From Gymnogyps californianus (lineage: Eukaryota; Chordata; Aves; Accipitriformes; Cathartidae): 64,000 bases of DNA. The stretch is from NCBI RefSeq assembly GCF_018139145.2, contig NC_059500.1, forward strand, positions 21,805,437-21,869,436, in the 5' to 3' direction. Below the pieces are notes generated by a model, which was not told where the DNA came from, ran no database searches, and worked only from the letters and a program-made list of their open reading frames with translations. Shown one piece after another: positions 1-16,616 of this stretch; within the stretch, counting starts at the first letter, position 1, and every line of letters starts with the position of its first letter. The position numbers and the translations under genes were made by a program.

Positions 1-401
1 GTTCAAAGATGCAAAGGGGGAAAAAATAATTTGCACTCATCTACTCTGCTACAGCTGGAAGAAAGCAAACTGCTAGAGCAACGTTTTCATCCATGGCACA
101 TTCTTCAGCAGATTGAGAAAATTATCTTTTTTTTTTTTTTTTGCTTAAATAGAAAAGTTTTGGGAATGGGATGCAAAGTGCTAAAGGACAAAGGGAAATG
201 CATTATTAACATAGCTGTTCAAAGTTTGGCTGGCACAGTTAGGAAAAAATTACTGCTGCCACCTTCCTCACCCCACCTGATTAATGAATTTTTAAGGCAG
301 GTGCAGAACAACACTTTATATCCTGTGAAGCTCTTCTGGGCTTGAATGATATATAAAACTGCAGATCGAGCCTGCTGTGCTTTTTAGATTCTTCTCTGAA
401 C

Positions 402-440
402 GTGTGTGTACACACACACACAGACACACACAGACACACC
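402..440. repeat. CA-rich microsatellite
   Basis: An imperfect (CA)n run with interspersed CAGA units follows a GTGTGTAC junction. It is intronic, with no gene assigned. Confidence 0.85.
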
Positions 441-1915
441 AAATAAATAGCAAAGTTAAAATGTTAAGGAATAACATTTGCAATCAAGGATTCAAGTCCA
501 GCAAAGGATGTACAGGACATGCCATCCTCTATCCCAGAACCCCTGTCACTCCTCTCCGCCTCCCAATCCTTTAAGCTAAGCAGGATGACCAAACTGGGAA
601 AATATACTTTTTATATCCACATAAAAATGCCTCAACTTTTGTCATCTTTTTATTCCTTCAAGTATTTCTGCAATAGCACAGTAACATTTAATCCTGCAAG
701 TTTGCTAAATATGATATAGTAATCAAGGTTTATAGAATACTTCATACCTTAAGCTTAGCTACCCATTGCTTTAAAATATTGCTATGAAACAGAGAAACAA
801 TGACTGTTGGCCTAGATTTACTAATAGGAAATACCACAACCTGGCCTTTCCTTCCTGTCTTTCCTGCAAGATGACACATAGGTGTTCTTTTCATGATGGA
901 TGCTTCCCTCACATCTCCTCACAGGTTGGCTCAGACACAGACCCACACTCAAAAGTTATCAAAACATCAGTTTGAAATTAAACTTACTTAATTTATCTAC
1001 ATCTCCCCAGTATCTCATGGAAACTAATTTCATAGGCTGTACAAATGGCTGCCTCAGGCTGGATGGGACATTGAATAGAGCAGACAAATAATGGCATGGG
1101 TCCTGACCATTCCTCAGGAAGAATGTGTGGTTCCTGGGGACAAAGGTCTCTTTTTTTTTTTCCCATGTAGTCCAAGGAAGAGTAACTGAATCATTGTGCT
1201 ATTCTGCTGGTTTTGATGTGCTTTATGGCAAGTATGTATTATGAATTTTAGATAAATACTTATAGTCTGGCAATACCATAATTCAGCTTAATCCTATTAC
1301 TGGTTACAGTTCTCAGGCTTGTTTCCAACCCCTTAGGATTTCAGTACAGGGGAAGAACTCATCTGAATCATGCCAGAGGTGCTCAAAGGTCACACAACAA
1401 CTATTGGCATATACTCCCATTTTCTAGAATGGATGTCAGGGGTCATAGCTGACATACCAACATTTGATTTCATGTACTGAGAATACATGGTGGAGAGAGG
1501 CAACTAATTGCTGTTGGGCCCTACAATGATGCTCGATGCATATTACTTTCATTAAACACTACATACAAACTCATAGGCTCTCTTCTATCACATTCTGATT
1601 TTAAATTATTAAAACATCTACTACAAATGAAACTTTTTTCATTTTCTTCTGTCTATTGTAGCTTGTATCTTACTACCTGTAAGCAAATACGTAACAACAA
1701 AGGATAGTCTCAGTGGCAAAAGACAAAAAAAGTCTTAGATAATTCAAGAAGCATGGGAAACTTCTAAAAAAAGTATAAACAAGTTTGATTTACTCCATAT
1801 TGGACATACACACCAGTATACTTTTTTATTTTTTTGTAAACAGGTAATACTGTAAAACTTTTTCTTTGTCTTACTCTTAGAGAAAAATCAACCTCAAGAG
1901 CAATGTGCTATAAAC

Positions 1916-2012
1916 GAGGAGAGAGAGAGGGGGGGGGGAGAGAAGGGAGGGGACAGGACGGGACATGGGGACTAAGAGTGACTGTGAGAGAGAGGGAAAC
2001 TAAGAGAGAAAG
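1916..2012. repeat. Purine-rich GA/G tract (CU-rich in KCNN2 transcript)
   Basis: The plus strand is nearly all purine for long stretches: GA dinucleotides, an 11-base G-run with G-rich flanks, and further GAGAGA near 1986-2012. In the KCNN2 pre-mRNA it reads as C- and U-rich sequence starting about 40 nt beyond the donor of the calmodulin-binding exon. See findings for the possible splicing role. Confidence 0.8.
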
Positions 2013-2048
2013 CACCTGGTGAGGAAAATCAAAGCAAAACAGTACTTA

Positions 2049-4707
<2,659 letters not shown>

Positions 4708-4818
4708 TCTTTTAGTTAGCTGGGTGTCCATCATGAAATTATGCACATGTTTTTCAGCTTTGGTAAGTTCTAACTTCCTTGCCACCACAGCTACCACCAG
4801 TGCAGTGCACCCAGCACC
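4708..4818 (-). CDS. KCNN2: KCNN2 exon encoding the end of S6 and proximal calmodulin-binding region (111 nt)
   Basis: An exact 37-codon exon in phase 0. The acceptor is TTTTCAG (ending 4819) and the donor is GTAAGTG (4707 downward). It encodes [20 protein letters not shown] (1-20), which is the inner-pore end of S6 and the hinge into the cytoplasm, then [17 protein letters not shown] (21-37). The latter begins the helix that binds the calmodulin C-lobe without Ca2+. The residues match SK2/SK3, which are almost indistinguishable here. Being an exact multiple of three, this exon could be skipped without a frameshift, but that would remove the S6 gate and is not expected to leave a working channel. 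Confidence 0.96.
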
Positions 4819-7800
4819 CTGAAAACAATAAAACAAACCCCCAAGACGTTACTACTGCATTTTGCAGAGTTTTTAGTGGAAGCTTCTCCTTTGCTGTAGA
4901 AGTATGGCAGGCATCAGGTGATTCATCCCTGGTAAATATAGTGAACACGCTATAGCTATTTCAGTTCAGAGTAATAGGAAAAGTCAGTAATTATAGGCTG
5001 GTAAACTGTCAAGGCATCAAAATAATTAGTGAGCAGCATCATTTAAAAGTTCTGCTTTTTTTTCTGCAGGGGTTGAAAATTTGAACACATCCCATTTCTA
5101 GTGCATAAACAAAGGGGGTGATCAAAACAACTTTTAAAACCCAGAGTATTAGTAAATAAATGCAGAATACCCTATTCTTAACAATTGTCTCAAGGTTACA
5201 GCAATTGCTAAAGAGAAATAAGATTAGATTAGTAATTAGCATACAAAAAAAGAAAAGCTTCTTTGGATTTTCTGTAGGGCCTAAAAATAATCATAAATTT
5301 AGTATTTAATCACTTTAGTACACTTCCCTCTTGTTCTCTGAGTCCTTCAACAATCTTTTCCTATAGTATTTCTGCGTATCTTATTACCATTTAAATAGCA
5401 TACATACACAAGACCATTTCTTCAAAACTTGGATGGAGAAAATATCAATTTTCTAATTTGTGCTGTGTACATGTATGCATATGCATGTATACACACAGAC
5501 ATGCATGTTCACAACAGGCCAAAGCCAACAGATGCCTGACCCTTTGAAATGACAGCGCCTTTATCAGCATCACAAATTTAACTTTTTGGGGGGAGAGGAA
5601 AGGAAAGGAGGCTAAAATGAGCCAGGTAATGAGAAGCAGTGTCTATTATACACATCTAGAGGTATCATTCACTTTACACTATTAATAAATTCTGCTGCCT
5701 TAGTCTTTTTTTTTTTTTTAAACAAATCTTTACAGGTTCTTTTTAAAAAAAGTACAAAAATCACATTAAATATACGAGGCTGTGTTTAACTTGCAGGTTC
5801 ACCCCAATCTAGTTGCTATTGCACCTGTCAGTTACTCTCCAGTATAAAGTAATCTCTTGTTGCACATTGAAGCTTCCCACATTTTCATTTGCAGAGCTTT
5901 CTTCCACTCTTTCTGTATTTCTCCCATTAATTTACGCTCTCTCCATAACCCATCTCTATAACTGCCTTACTCTCTCCAGAAAATCCAGAATAAAACTCTG
6001 AATCTAGCTTCCAAAATACAAATTCCATTAATAAACACATAGAGACTGCAAAATAAATTAACTCATTGGAAACTCTTATTCACATAGTGTCCTCAAAAAA
6101 ATGAATCTGCTCTCTCTGCTTACTTACTGAGGCACCCAATAAATTTTGTGAAAGTCTCCAATTAATTAATTCTCCATTCCCCTGGTAGATTGTTCCAAGA
6201 AATCCATCTGCTCCCTCACAAACACCTAACTCTCTGCAATTAGTTCTCACCTATCAAAGCTTCTATCCCCAACAGCTCTCAACATTCCCTTGAATGAGTC
6301 CCTTGTAATTTTGCTGCATTTTCTGCTTCTCTCCTGTCCTCAATACTAAGCTCTCTAGCTTTGCTGTTGTCCTCTGTTCTCAAACCCTGTGTCGATAGAA
6401 GCTCATAGAAATTTACCTGAAGTCTTGCTCTCTCCATGAGATGAGTCAAAATGGGGCTATAAGTTCCTTTCCTTCTCCAGATCCCACTAAGAGTTAAAAA
6501 GGAAGAAGACAGCCAATGCAGCTTAAGGCTGAGCACTTCAGAAATCCACCGAGCCTTCTGAGGACCAGGCAGGAGATGCTCTACCATATGCCCTACCTCC
6601 CCAGAAAATAGACAGCTCTCCTTTGGTCTCCTTCCTGTGAAGGAGGGCAGGAGGGAAGTGCAGAAGACTTCTCTGCGGGCAAATAAATAAATAAGTTACC
6701 CCATACAATAGCAAGAACATGAAGAGAAAAGTAGGTATCTTTTGGCCCAGTATGTCAGGATTACCAGGGCCAGATGTTGATTTAATGACGTAACTTGAGT
6801 TCTGCCTGCTTACAGCAAGAATGCTAAAACGGAACGAGATTATTAATACAGACACCACTGGCAAAGTGGCACAAAACAGCTGTTTATGCAAGTTACCAGG
6901 GGAGAGAAATATTAGATCCCTCTTCCCAGGCCCCCCCAAAATGGCTAGAGGAATGGTGACAGACAACACGAATTTGGTTTGAGTTGAAATTATTCCAGCC
7001 TTTGCGATTAACTCTCATGCTTTTTCAGAGTGGCACAGCAGTTACAAGGGCCAAACACTATTAAAAACAGTAGCTTTATATCTCACATGAAAGACACTGC
7101 CTGAGGCAGCAGAATATTGTCACCAGGAAGCTATGACAACCACCTCTATGGTGTATATGCACTGCTATCCTCCTTGTCTCCAGAACAGCTTACTGCAATG
7201 GCAAGGTATTCTAGATTCAGGTTACCCCTCTTGGCTTTGTGGGATATGATGGGATCTCAGGATATGAAAATGAGCTCTTTCAGCATTTCTGGAAAAGAAG
7301 GAAGTATTATACTATCTGCATGTTTACATTTCACAGTACCTTGAAGGAAAACAAATTACGCTCATTCTTTAAACAACTAACAGCTTACAGAAATAGATTG
7401 AAATTCCACTTAAAGTACATGATGCTAATTAATATTTTATGTTACAGTGCTCTGCACTATTATACAGCTCCCCTAAAGATCTCAGCAACCTTAAAAATAC
7501 TAATAAAGTGAGAATTATTCCAAATTGCAGAAATGAAATAGAGGCAATACAGTTACTTTAAAATGGTAGCATCATAACCATCATACTTGCATGTTTTTGA
7601 ATATCCTGATTCACATAAAACTCAGTAGCTCAGGTTTTTTCCTTATATCAATACTACATAATGCAGCAGCTACTTTTTTATTAAAATGACTTAGGCTAAG
7701 TAAAAGCCATGATAATTATTTCAACTGCAAGAAGGGGTCTTTTGAGAATAAAACTCTAAAAAGTCTTACATTTGATTACTGCATTTTATGATTTCCAACA

Positions 7801-9236
7801 TTGTTCTTTTTATCCTGTTTTGAAGTAAATAATAAACTAAATCACTGCTTCAAGCTGTTGCGTAACTTTCAGGGGAATTACGTATAATACAAAGGAAATG
7901 AAAAAGGCAGGAATGTATGTATTTTCAAGTATCAAGGCAGTAATTAATTCTACTTGGAATTTGCACTCCTCAGTCAGACCCCTGTTCGCCTCTTGCATTA
8001 CAGAGTTATTGTAGTGTATTTTGGTTTGGTAAGCAGGGGGATTTTAAGGGCACTTAGGACTTCCAGTATGTCAAAATTTGAGGAAAAAGAGAATGAAAGA
8101 ATATTCATAACGTTCCCTCATCAGTCCACTGCAGCTTTAGCTAGAGATATATATATCTGAAAGTCACTAACTTCCACCGCATTGAACAGTCCATTCAAAG
8201 TGCGGCTAATGTAAAAGATGAAAAAGCAAGTGTCAGATTTCAAAGAATTAAAAAGCATCAGTTTGTGCTAGTTAGTAAATGTTCATAACTATGTACATCA
8301 GAACTAAAAGGTCTGACTTAAGACTATTTCACAAAAAAGGGAAAAAATGGGCAAAAAATTTAATTACTTCATGCTGACTATTCAGATTTTCATTGATTTC
8401 AGGCAAATTTGAAAAAACAGACAATTCTGCTTTCACAGTTTCTCAAAATTACAAAATTTTTTTCTATGCAGAGAAGTTTTGTATGTGTTCACATGAAATG
8501 AAGCATTAAACAGTTACAAGCTTTGTTGAGAATTTAGACACAGCTATTAAAAAACCTGGACACAAATTATTACAACACATACAGTGTAAGCAACTTGGGC
8601 AAGCCAAAGTTAAAGTTTGACTATATTGCTTATTTGCTCCATTTAATGGAAACAGGTAATAAAAGAATTAACCATCCATTAATTTGATTTCTTTCAAGTA
8701 CTCTATGATCAAGGGTTTGCCAGCAACCACCCGTTTTAAAAGCTGATCTACCTGAATTTTTCTGTTTTCCTGAAAGCATGTACAGGCTGAACAAACTTAT
8801 CTACTAAACCAGGAGAAGCCCTTAAAGATCACAGATTTAAAAATGGGCTTCTCTAAAACAAGACCAGGACTCTGCTGATGAGCTGAGCAATGCCTATTAT
8901 TTGCAAGGATCTGAAGATGAAGCACATGAACCTCATCCTGAATGCAGAGTATTTCTTGCTTGATATGAAATGGTGTGTATTAGTCTTCAGTAAAAGCAAG
9001 AAGTCTGAAAACAAACATATGACACATCCTCAGTCTTTCAATTGGGCAAAGCAACAAACACTGGACTGCACAGTGGCATCAGATCTCTGACGGTGATGTA
9101 AAACTTGCATTTGTGAGCAGTACAATCTTGAAGCATAACGTTTACAGCCATTTACACTGGACAGAACTCACCTTGACTGTCAATCTGTTTAGCTGCTGTC
9201 CTATATGAAAACATTTTGATGTATCTGCAAACAACT

Positions 9237-9995
9237 TGAGCTCAGTTTTGGTAGTGGGGGAGGGGCTACAGGGGTGGCTCCTGTCAGAAGCTGCTAGAAG
9301 CTTCCCCAGTTCCAAGACGGACCCGCCTCTGGCCAAGGCTGAGCCCATCGGCAACAGTGGTAGCTCCTCTGTGATAGCATATTTAAGAAGGGGAAGGACT
9401 GCTAAAAAAGACCTGCAGCAAAGAGAGGAGTGGGATGTGAGAGAAACAACCATGCAGACACCGAGGTCAGTGAAGAAGGAGAGGGAGGAGGTGAGGGGGA
9501 GCAGAGATTCCCCTGCAGCCCGTGGTGAGAGGGCAGGCTGTCCCCCTGCAGCCCATGGAGGTTAACGGTGGAGCAGAGATTCCCCTGCAGCCCCAGGAGG
9601 ACCCCACACGGGAGCAGGTGGCTGGGCCCGGAGAAGGCCGTGACTCCATGGGAAAGCCCACGCTGGGGCAGTTCGTGAAGAACTGTAGCCCATGGAAAGG
9701 ACTGGAGTTGGAGAAGTTCGTGGAGGACTGTCTTCCGTGGGAGGGACCCCACACTGGAGCAGGGAAAGAGTGTGGGGAGTCCTCCCCCTGAGGAGGAAGG
9801 AGCAGCAGAAACAACGTGTGATGAACTGACCGCAACCCCCATTCCCTGTGACCGTAAGTGATGAGTGATCCCTCCCTGTCCTTGTCTCGACCCACGAGCT
9901 TTTTGTTGTATTTTCTCCTCCCCATCCCACTGGGGAGGAGGAGTGAGCGAGCGGCTGCGTGGTGCTTTGTTGCCGGCTGGGCCTAAACCACGACA
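9237..9995 (+). mobile_element. Solo LTR, ERVL-like, 759 bp, with 5-bp duplication CAACT
   Basis: The element starts TGAGCTCAG and ends AACCACGACA. It is bounded by identical CAACT copies at 9232-9236 and 9996-10000, which fixes the ends. A TATA-like TATTTAAG at 9380-9387 gives plus orientation, antisense to KCNN2. It is GC-rich and unlike its surroundings. The middle (about 9500-9780) is built of diverged sub-repeats around a GCCCATGGAGGACCC-like core. This GC-rich stop-poor DNA explains the open frames of up to 210 codons here, which are not genes. It shares its middle with the 49.8 kb LTR and its last ~75 bp with the three other LTRs. No gag, pol or env sequence is attached. The class is inferred from the 5-bp duplication and LTR style. 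Confidence 0.88.
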
Positions 9996-12900
9996 CAACT
10001 TTAGGATGTTCTTCACATCTTTAATTCTAAACATGTTGCTCCTGTTCAGGACAAAGAACGATGCCTTAAGTTCATATGCTCATGCAGCTAAGCAATAGTC
10101 CATGAAAGCCCTCCGTTGGTATCCTCTTTGATGCCTAGAATCCAAACTGAGTTGCCCTGATAGAAATAAGTGTATGTGGGTATTTGACTCACATATATAC
10201 TTAGGTACTTGTTAAACACTAGTAGGCTAATTATTTTCTCAGCTACGCAAGCCTAAACGATGACGGATGTTCCTTAGAAAAATGAATGGAAGAACGGACT
10301 AAGTTAGGGAAAAAATAAAATGTCAACAGGCATTGGCTTTTTGACATCAAGCCCATGCTACTTGAAAACAGCAAGAGAAGAAAGATGAAATTAATTGTAT
10401 TTTAAGTTATACTTTAAATTTAGCAACTGAACAAAATGCTTAAACACACCCTTCAGAACAAAGTAACTATTACTGGGTGTTATCTTTCACTTTACCCTTA
10501 GGCATCATAAACTGCAACTTCCCCTATCTGTCTGCACAGTCTCTCCTCTTGGCACTTAGTTCTGAATTATTGCAAGCTTCCTTTAATCTGCTTTAACAAA
10601 TTAAATTATCTCTTTCTTAGCCGTATCAGAGACTGCTGCAATGGTTATTTTCTTTGCCTGTCATTTTTACTATGTTACTCTGCTCTGTGTCCATCTATTC
10701 CCTTCTCTATGGCATCACAGATAGAACATTTGCCCTCAGTTGCAATATTTTATGACTCCAGGCTCTTCCATCTCATGGATTTGAGCTCTAATAAGTCCTT
10801 TCAGACAAAATCCTTTGCACCATCTCTTGACATAGGAAAAGCTCCCTGGAAACATGTACAAATCTAATATATAGTTTTCTTTCAAATTCCTCCCCTTCTT
10901 TTTTAGGATATTACTTACTACAAAGCCTAGCAAAACCAGTGAAGGTACTTAAGATTCTGGTGTGCCAAGATCACTTGTTTTGATCCTACATAATGCCTCC
11001 TTGTTCCCCACTCTTTTTGCTATATGGAGATGCTAAACTGTTTAGGAATTTAGAGTATATATTTCTACTGTCTTTATACAGTACTGGTATCAATAGGATC
11101 AGGTGTTAGAGTCCTGAAGTGCTATGGGAATATAAATAACAATAAATAAAGACGGTAGGTCTGTATTAACCAATTGTACCGTACACATCATAATACTAGA
11201 CCTGACTTTGCCTTTTTTCTCCTTCAGATCCTGCTGTGGTTTGCTGAGATTATGTATCAATATACTTACTATACACTATGCCAGCTGAGATGCTTTTAGC
11301 AGTCTAATCACAGTCCTCTGTCCTCTTCACTGATGCAGCCCACCCTGAGCTTTCTGCTGTTAGCATCAGAACCACCAGATCAAAGCTGACCAACTTACAG
11401 TTACCACAGAGATTTTCACATTATGGTAAACTACAGCAGGCATAGCCATGGCAGCTAGAGGGAAAAAGCTGGTGTTGCCCAAAGTATCTGATGAGGGTGA
11501 GGGTATGAAGTTCTGATCAAGACCACGCCTTTCCTACCGCTCACAAGTGCTAAGACTGAGGGTTCACACTGGTGCAATACACAGTGATTATAAAACTGCA
11601 GGCTTCAATAAAGTCTAGCATTTACATCTAACATTCTGGTAAAGGCCCAGTTTCAGTGATAACCAAAGAGAGGTGCTTGCAACTCTTCAACTAAAGGGTT
11701 ATCTAAGGCAAAGAATGGTTAGCACTGGCTGATAAGCTGCACTGAAAACAGCATTTGGTCAGCAGAGAAACCCTGTACACTCTAAGTAAATGCCTCTGGC
11801 ATTTCCACTTGGTTCTTTCTTTGGTAAGGTTCCAAAATACCTTTACAAGACAACAATGAATTGAGCCATTTCTGCAACTGCCTGGAGGTCATATATATGC
11901 CTGGAGGGTGCTATTGGTGAGAAAGGAAGCAACACTGTGTATCAGTGTCTCAGCTGTAAGTCTCCTGGCAGCTTTGGTTTACTGGACTGGAAGTGAAGTG
12001 CAGTCTTCAGTGCTGTAGTTGTCACAAAAATGTCCTGCTATACTTGCCTGTAGCTGAAAGAAGGCAGTTGCCACATTTCTTGCTCACTTCCCTTGGGATC
12101 CACTGAGAGAGAGAGAAGGTCCGCTTTGCAGACATATGGTTCTGGTGGGAAATTTAGCTCTGCACCAGAAAAGGCACAACATTCCTCCTGCTGCTCTGCA
12201 TAAAATGAAAATCCTGTAAGAATTTAAACAGGTATTTTGTTCACTTGGCTCTCTAGAAGGTGGACTTACAGGACCACCAGGGGAGGGGAAAAAAATGATT
12301 AAAAAAAAATCCTGCTTGAAGTAAAAAAAACCTCTCCGAAACAAGCAATGCAAAAGTTAAGGGAGGAATCCATCCATAAGACAGACAGAGGCTATGGAAA
12401 TGGTGTTGTATAAATGTGGTTTTGCATCTGTCATTGTTTACTGGGAGAGATGTGTAACCTTGCAACACTGAAACAAAACAGGATGAGGAATAGGACACCT
12501 ATGTCATCTCAGCCAAAAAGGTGACCCAAAATAGTTTTGCATTATTTACACTTCAATATATTCAATATTTGCCTGGCTACTATTGTCTTCAGTGGAGTTT
12601 ATCTGCACCACAGCTAGAATTTTATTGCAACATTTAAACTTGAACTACTTTTAAAACATTTAAACATTTAAACTACTAATTAGTCCATAAGGTTTTTAGC
12701 AATGATGTAAAAATGAAAATTATGAAGAGCGTTAAATGTCATATACAAATATGAAATTGACTAAATACTCTCAGACACAGTAATGGGTAGTCGTAGCAGG
12801 GGTGAACTAAACTCCTTTTCTTGAGTAATGCATGGTGGGTACTAGGAAAGGCTTCTGGGACAGCACAAAGATGATGATTTATAAAATGAAGACAATTTCT

Positions 12901-15900
12901 CTTCTACAGAGAAACCTATAAATGATAGTAGTGTTAACTCGGAGAAGCCCAAGAATTGAATGCATCCTGGTGGCTGGGTTCCTGGGAAACCTTCAGTGGT
13001 CATAACAGCTAAAAACCCCCTTGAGATCAAGACAGTTTCTGCCAATGTGCAAAAAACCTTTTTTCTGAGCAAGGAGGTGAAATCTGATTTCACTAAACAA
13101 GCAGGCTCAACAGCATACAAGGCTGATGGTAAACATTACTTTAGTAATTCAGGATGATGGCTACCGATGATGTTCTTGTCCAACACTTGTGTTGTAAATA
13201 CAAAAGTTTCATGAGAATACGTGTAAAAGTATATTAAAATTACTGTATTAAATCTGAAGTTATTGCAGATGAAATTACATTTTTTCAAAACAAAGCAGAA
13301 GTTTTGCTGTAACAGTCATCAGCTCTGGTCATATCTATGTAAACAAAGATATCATGGGACAACTGCTGTTCATTCCAGCCAGGAACTAACTGCCTTTGAA
13401 CTTGCTGAAATGCATCCGTAACTCCTAGCTAGACCTAAGTGGGAAACAGTTCCGCTGTCCTCTGACACTTCAAAAACTTCCCTGCTCTACTGGTACAAAC
13501 TGAAGACCTTCCAAGGGAGGTTGTTTCCTTAATTATTCTGATTCTAAAAGAGAGTTACACCTTCCAGGAGATTTTGTTTACTCAAATGTAGGTAGAGCCT
13601 CTGCTGTTCTCTCACATTTCAGATTATTGCCCTAACCGCCACTACTTCAGAAATGACTCTCTGGAGATTCTCAACTCAATTTTGATCATTTATTTTTCTT
13701 TACTACAGTTAGAAATGTCATCCCAACAAGCCATAGCCATAAAATAATCCCAAACTATGTTTGTTCCTTACAAAAGTTTCCATTTTGGCAATCTGGTGTG
13801 CTGGAACAACAATAGTAGAGGAGCTGAAGAATTTCTGAGCAGCCCAACTTTTAATAGTTTCAACCCTAATAATTCAAGCATCATTAACTGTCTTCTCCAT
13901 ATTACATTTCTGCTCAACACACTGTCCAGTTAGGCTATATTATTTTAGAAGGAATAAACACAATCTGTTCTGAATCCTGATGTCACTTATATTTATTTTA
14001 GAATTCTCAGAACCAACTGAATTAAATTCTACCATATATCTGAGATATGGACCTGAGATGCTACCAATATGCATGAAAAGCTTTTCATATTTTCCTGTAC
14101 TCTCAGGGAAGTATAAACTGAGCTGTGTTCTAGATTTTGGAAATTCCTCTAGTAGGCTTCTTATCCACAAAACTATTCACCACATTGCTCTGACCTTTTA
14201 CCACCAGATACTAGAAATGATAAAAATATTATAGATTCTTGATCAATGTGCAAAATGTTCTAGGCAAACCTTTAAATAGCAATACAATCTATTATTCTTT
14301 TACAGTTATTACAGAAAATTGAGTTGCTTCTATCAGTTCAACCATACCTATCTACTCACAAAGCAGCGTATTAGTCTTAATCATACCTTTTCAGCTCTTT
14401 GACCGTAATTCAAAATACAGTTCTGTGTTTCACGAACAATTATGTGTTTCCACAACTCATTACAGAATTAAACAATGTAAACAGAAGTTTTCAAAAAAAA
14501 TCCCACAATGTTTTAGGCAGTATTATGCAAAATAATTTATGACCTTTTTGTACATTATCCATAGAAAGTTCTATAAAATAATTTTCATATTTCGTTGCCC
14601 AAATCTGATGTTTACCTTCTTTTTCTCTTTTTCAGGAATCATCCCAGAAGATCTGCAGCCAATGTTAACTATGCAGTTAGAATCTACTTTTTTTCTCTTT
14701 TTCTTACTATCTAGTAACTATTAAATTTCAAAAATGTTACAGTTCCAATTTTTGCTACCAACAAAAATTTTATGGTTAAAAACTATACTACTGTAAGTGC
14801 CACGTTCCTCTTGTAGATAGTTCTCTGTATTTGTTGGCAAGACCAGGCTGAGTCTGAGATAAAACTGTACCCATAAACACCACAATTTAACCTTAGATGA
14901 AGTCCCCTATTCTCATAGCAGAAACACCTCATCCTCGTCACTTTTTTCATGATGCATAGGAAAGGAACTGTGATTCTTTTGAACTAAATACAGACTACCA
15001 CAAGGATATTAAAAGCTGCAGCATGAGAAACTTTAAAATCAGATCTGATTCTTTTTTGATTCACAATTTACAACTAATAAAAACTAGTATCCCTAAGGCC
15101 AGATTGTACACATTGACTGCATTGCGACTACTCTAAGAATTCTTCACCTACATGAGTGGTGTTCAAATCCTGTAGTTAAAAGATGCTACTGAAAAATTTT
15201 CCAAAAGAAACATTTAATCTTGTCCACCTCTATGATGTAAATTTAAGAAAACTCTCCTAATTTATTTGGTTCTTTCATAGGCTTAACAATCTCTTTGGAG
15301 TTCAATAACAGAAGCATTTAAGCTGCACTTTCAGCATTAGTGATGCAGACATTATGAAATAACAGCTATTTCATTTAAAGCAATCTTCATCCAAGCTATA
15401 GCCAACCACCTTGTGCAACCTGTGACAGGACAATTGCAACTCAGCCATTTTATTGTAGCAACATAGGTTTGACCTACTAGTTCTGCATGTCTGCTTCTAA
15501 CTGTTGGTGGCTGGCTCTGCAGGAAGATTCTGCATCCTCAGCTTTGCATCATACAATAAATGCACTAGCTCATCACATAATGCTGGATGTAAAAGCAAAA
15601 GAGTCCTTCTCAAACCTTGCAACAGATCCTTGTATTTGGACTTGGAAGAATGGATTGCCATTATTTTATCTTGCATAGGTGCAAAAGCTTACAAAGATCT
15701 GTAAAAATTATCTATCTCACAGTCAATAATTATGCATCTTCCCATATATTCTCACACTTGCCCCCTCCTTGTACTTCTACCAATTTCTAATTCCCTTCTT
15801 TAGATTTTTTCTAACTTCATTATACTCCTCATAAAGCAAGGAAAATTTGGCAAACCACTCCAAGGCCCTAACTCCAAAAAGCCATTAAGGAGGTCAGAGT

Positions 15901-16000
15901 GCTGCCTATAGAAGCAGTTCCGCTTAGCACCAACATAAACTGCTCCACCTGTAGCTGAGCTCAGCCTGCTGACCAGGATCTGAGATATCTGCTTGGGTGT

Positions 16001-16616
16001 TGTGCTGGTTTTGGCTGGGATAGAGTTAATTTTCTTCATAGTAGCTAGTACAGAGCTATGTTTTGGATTTGTGCTGAAAACAGTGTTGAAAACACAGGGA
16101 TGTTTTTGTTATTGCTGAGCAGTGCTTACACAGAGTCAAGGCCTTTTCTGCTTCTCACACCACCCCACCAGCGAGTAGGCTGGGGGTGCACAAAAAAGTC
16201 AGGAGGGGACACAGCTCGGACAGCTGATTCCAACTGACCACAGGGATATTCCATACCATATGATGTCATGCTCAGCATATAAAGCTGGGGGAAGAAGAAG
16301 GAAGGGGGGACATTTGGAGTGATGGCATTTGTCTTCCCAAGTAACGGTTACGCGTGAGGGAGCCCTGCTTTCCTGGAGATGGCTGAAGTAGAGAATGAAC
16401 TCCTTTTTCCCTGCCGATGGGAAGTAGAGAATGAACTCCTTGTTTTGCTTTGCTTGCGTGTGTGGCTTTTGCTTTGCCTATTAAACTGTCTTTACCTCAA
16501 CTCAGTAGTTTCCTCACTTTTACTCTTCCAATTCTGTCCCCCATCCCACCGGGCAGGGGGGGAGTGAGCGAGCAGCTGTGTGGGGCTTAGTTGCCGGCTG
16601 GGGTTAAACCACGACA
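16001..16616 (+). mobile_element. Solo LTR copy A, ERVL-like, 616 bp, with 5-bp duplication GGTGT
   Basis: Begins TGTGCTGGTTTTGGCTGGGA and ends TTAAACCACGACA. GGTGT at 15996-16000 is repeated exactly at 16617-16621. Plus orientation is given by a TATA box (TATAAA, 16278-16283) preceded by a CRE-like TGATGTCA (16261-16268), and by a poly(A) signal ATTAAA (16480-16485). A short internal duplication (GAAGTAGAGAATGAACTCCT) lies at about 16385-16440. It differs from the copy at 25611 at 13 positions with no gaps, but the two have different target duplications, so they are separate insertions. No proviral interior follows. Confidence 0.93.
16261..16283 (+). promoter_or_regulatory. LTR core promoter: CRE-like site and TATA box
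   Basis: TGATGTCA (one base from the CRE/ATF consensus) lies 9 bp before TATAAA in LTR copy A. The same pair occurs at 25871-25893 in copy B. The match to a retroviral U3 promoter layout is seen in sequence; activity is inferred only. It would fire antisense to KCNN2. Confidence 0.6.

Noticed and set aside
6538..6969. 143-codon minus-strand open frame with hydrophobic stretches
   Set aside because: No recognisable family, no start context or splice support, and the length is plausible by chance in 64 kb. Its C-terminal part is low-information basic/Ser-rich sequence.
9402..10034. Open frame of 210 codons on the minus strand with overlapping 152, 144 and 109-codon frames
   Set aside because: It lies almost wholly in the GC-rich solo LTR (9237-9995). 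The Ser/Pro/Leu-rich translation reflects the LTR sub-repeats and no retroviral or cellular domain is visible.
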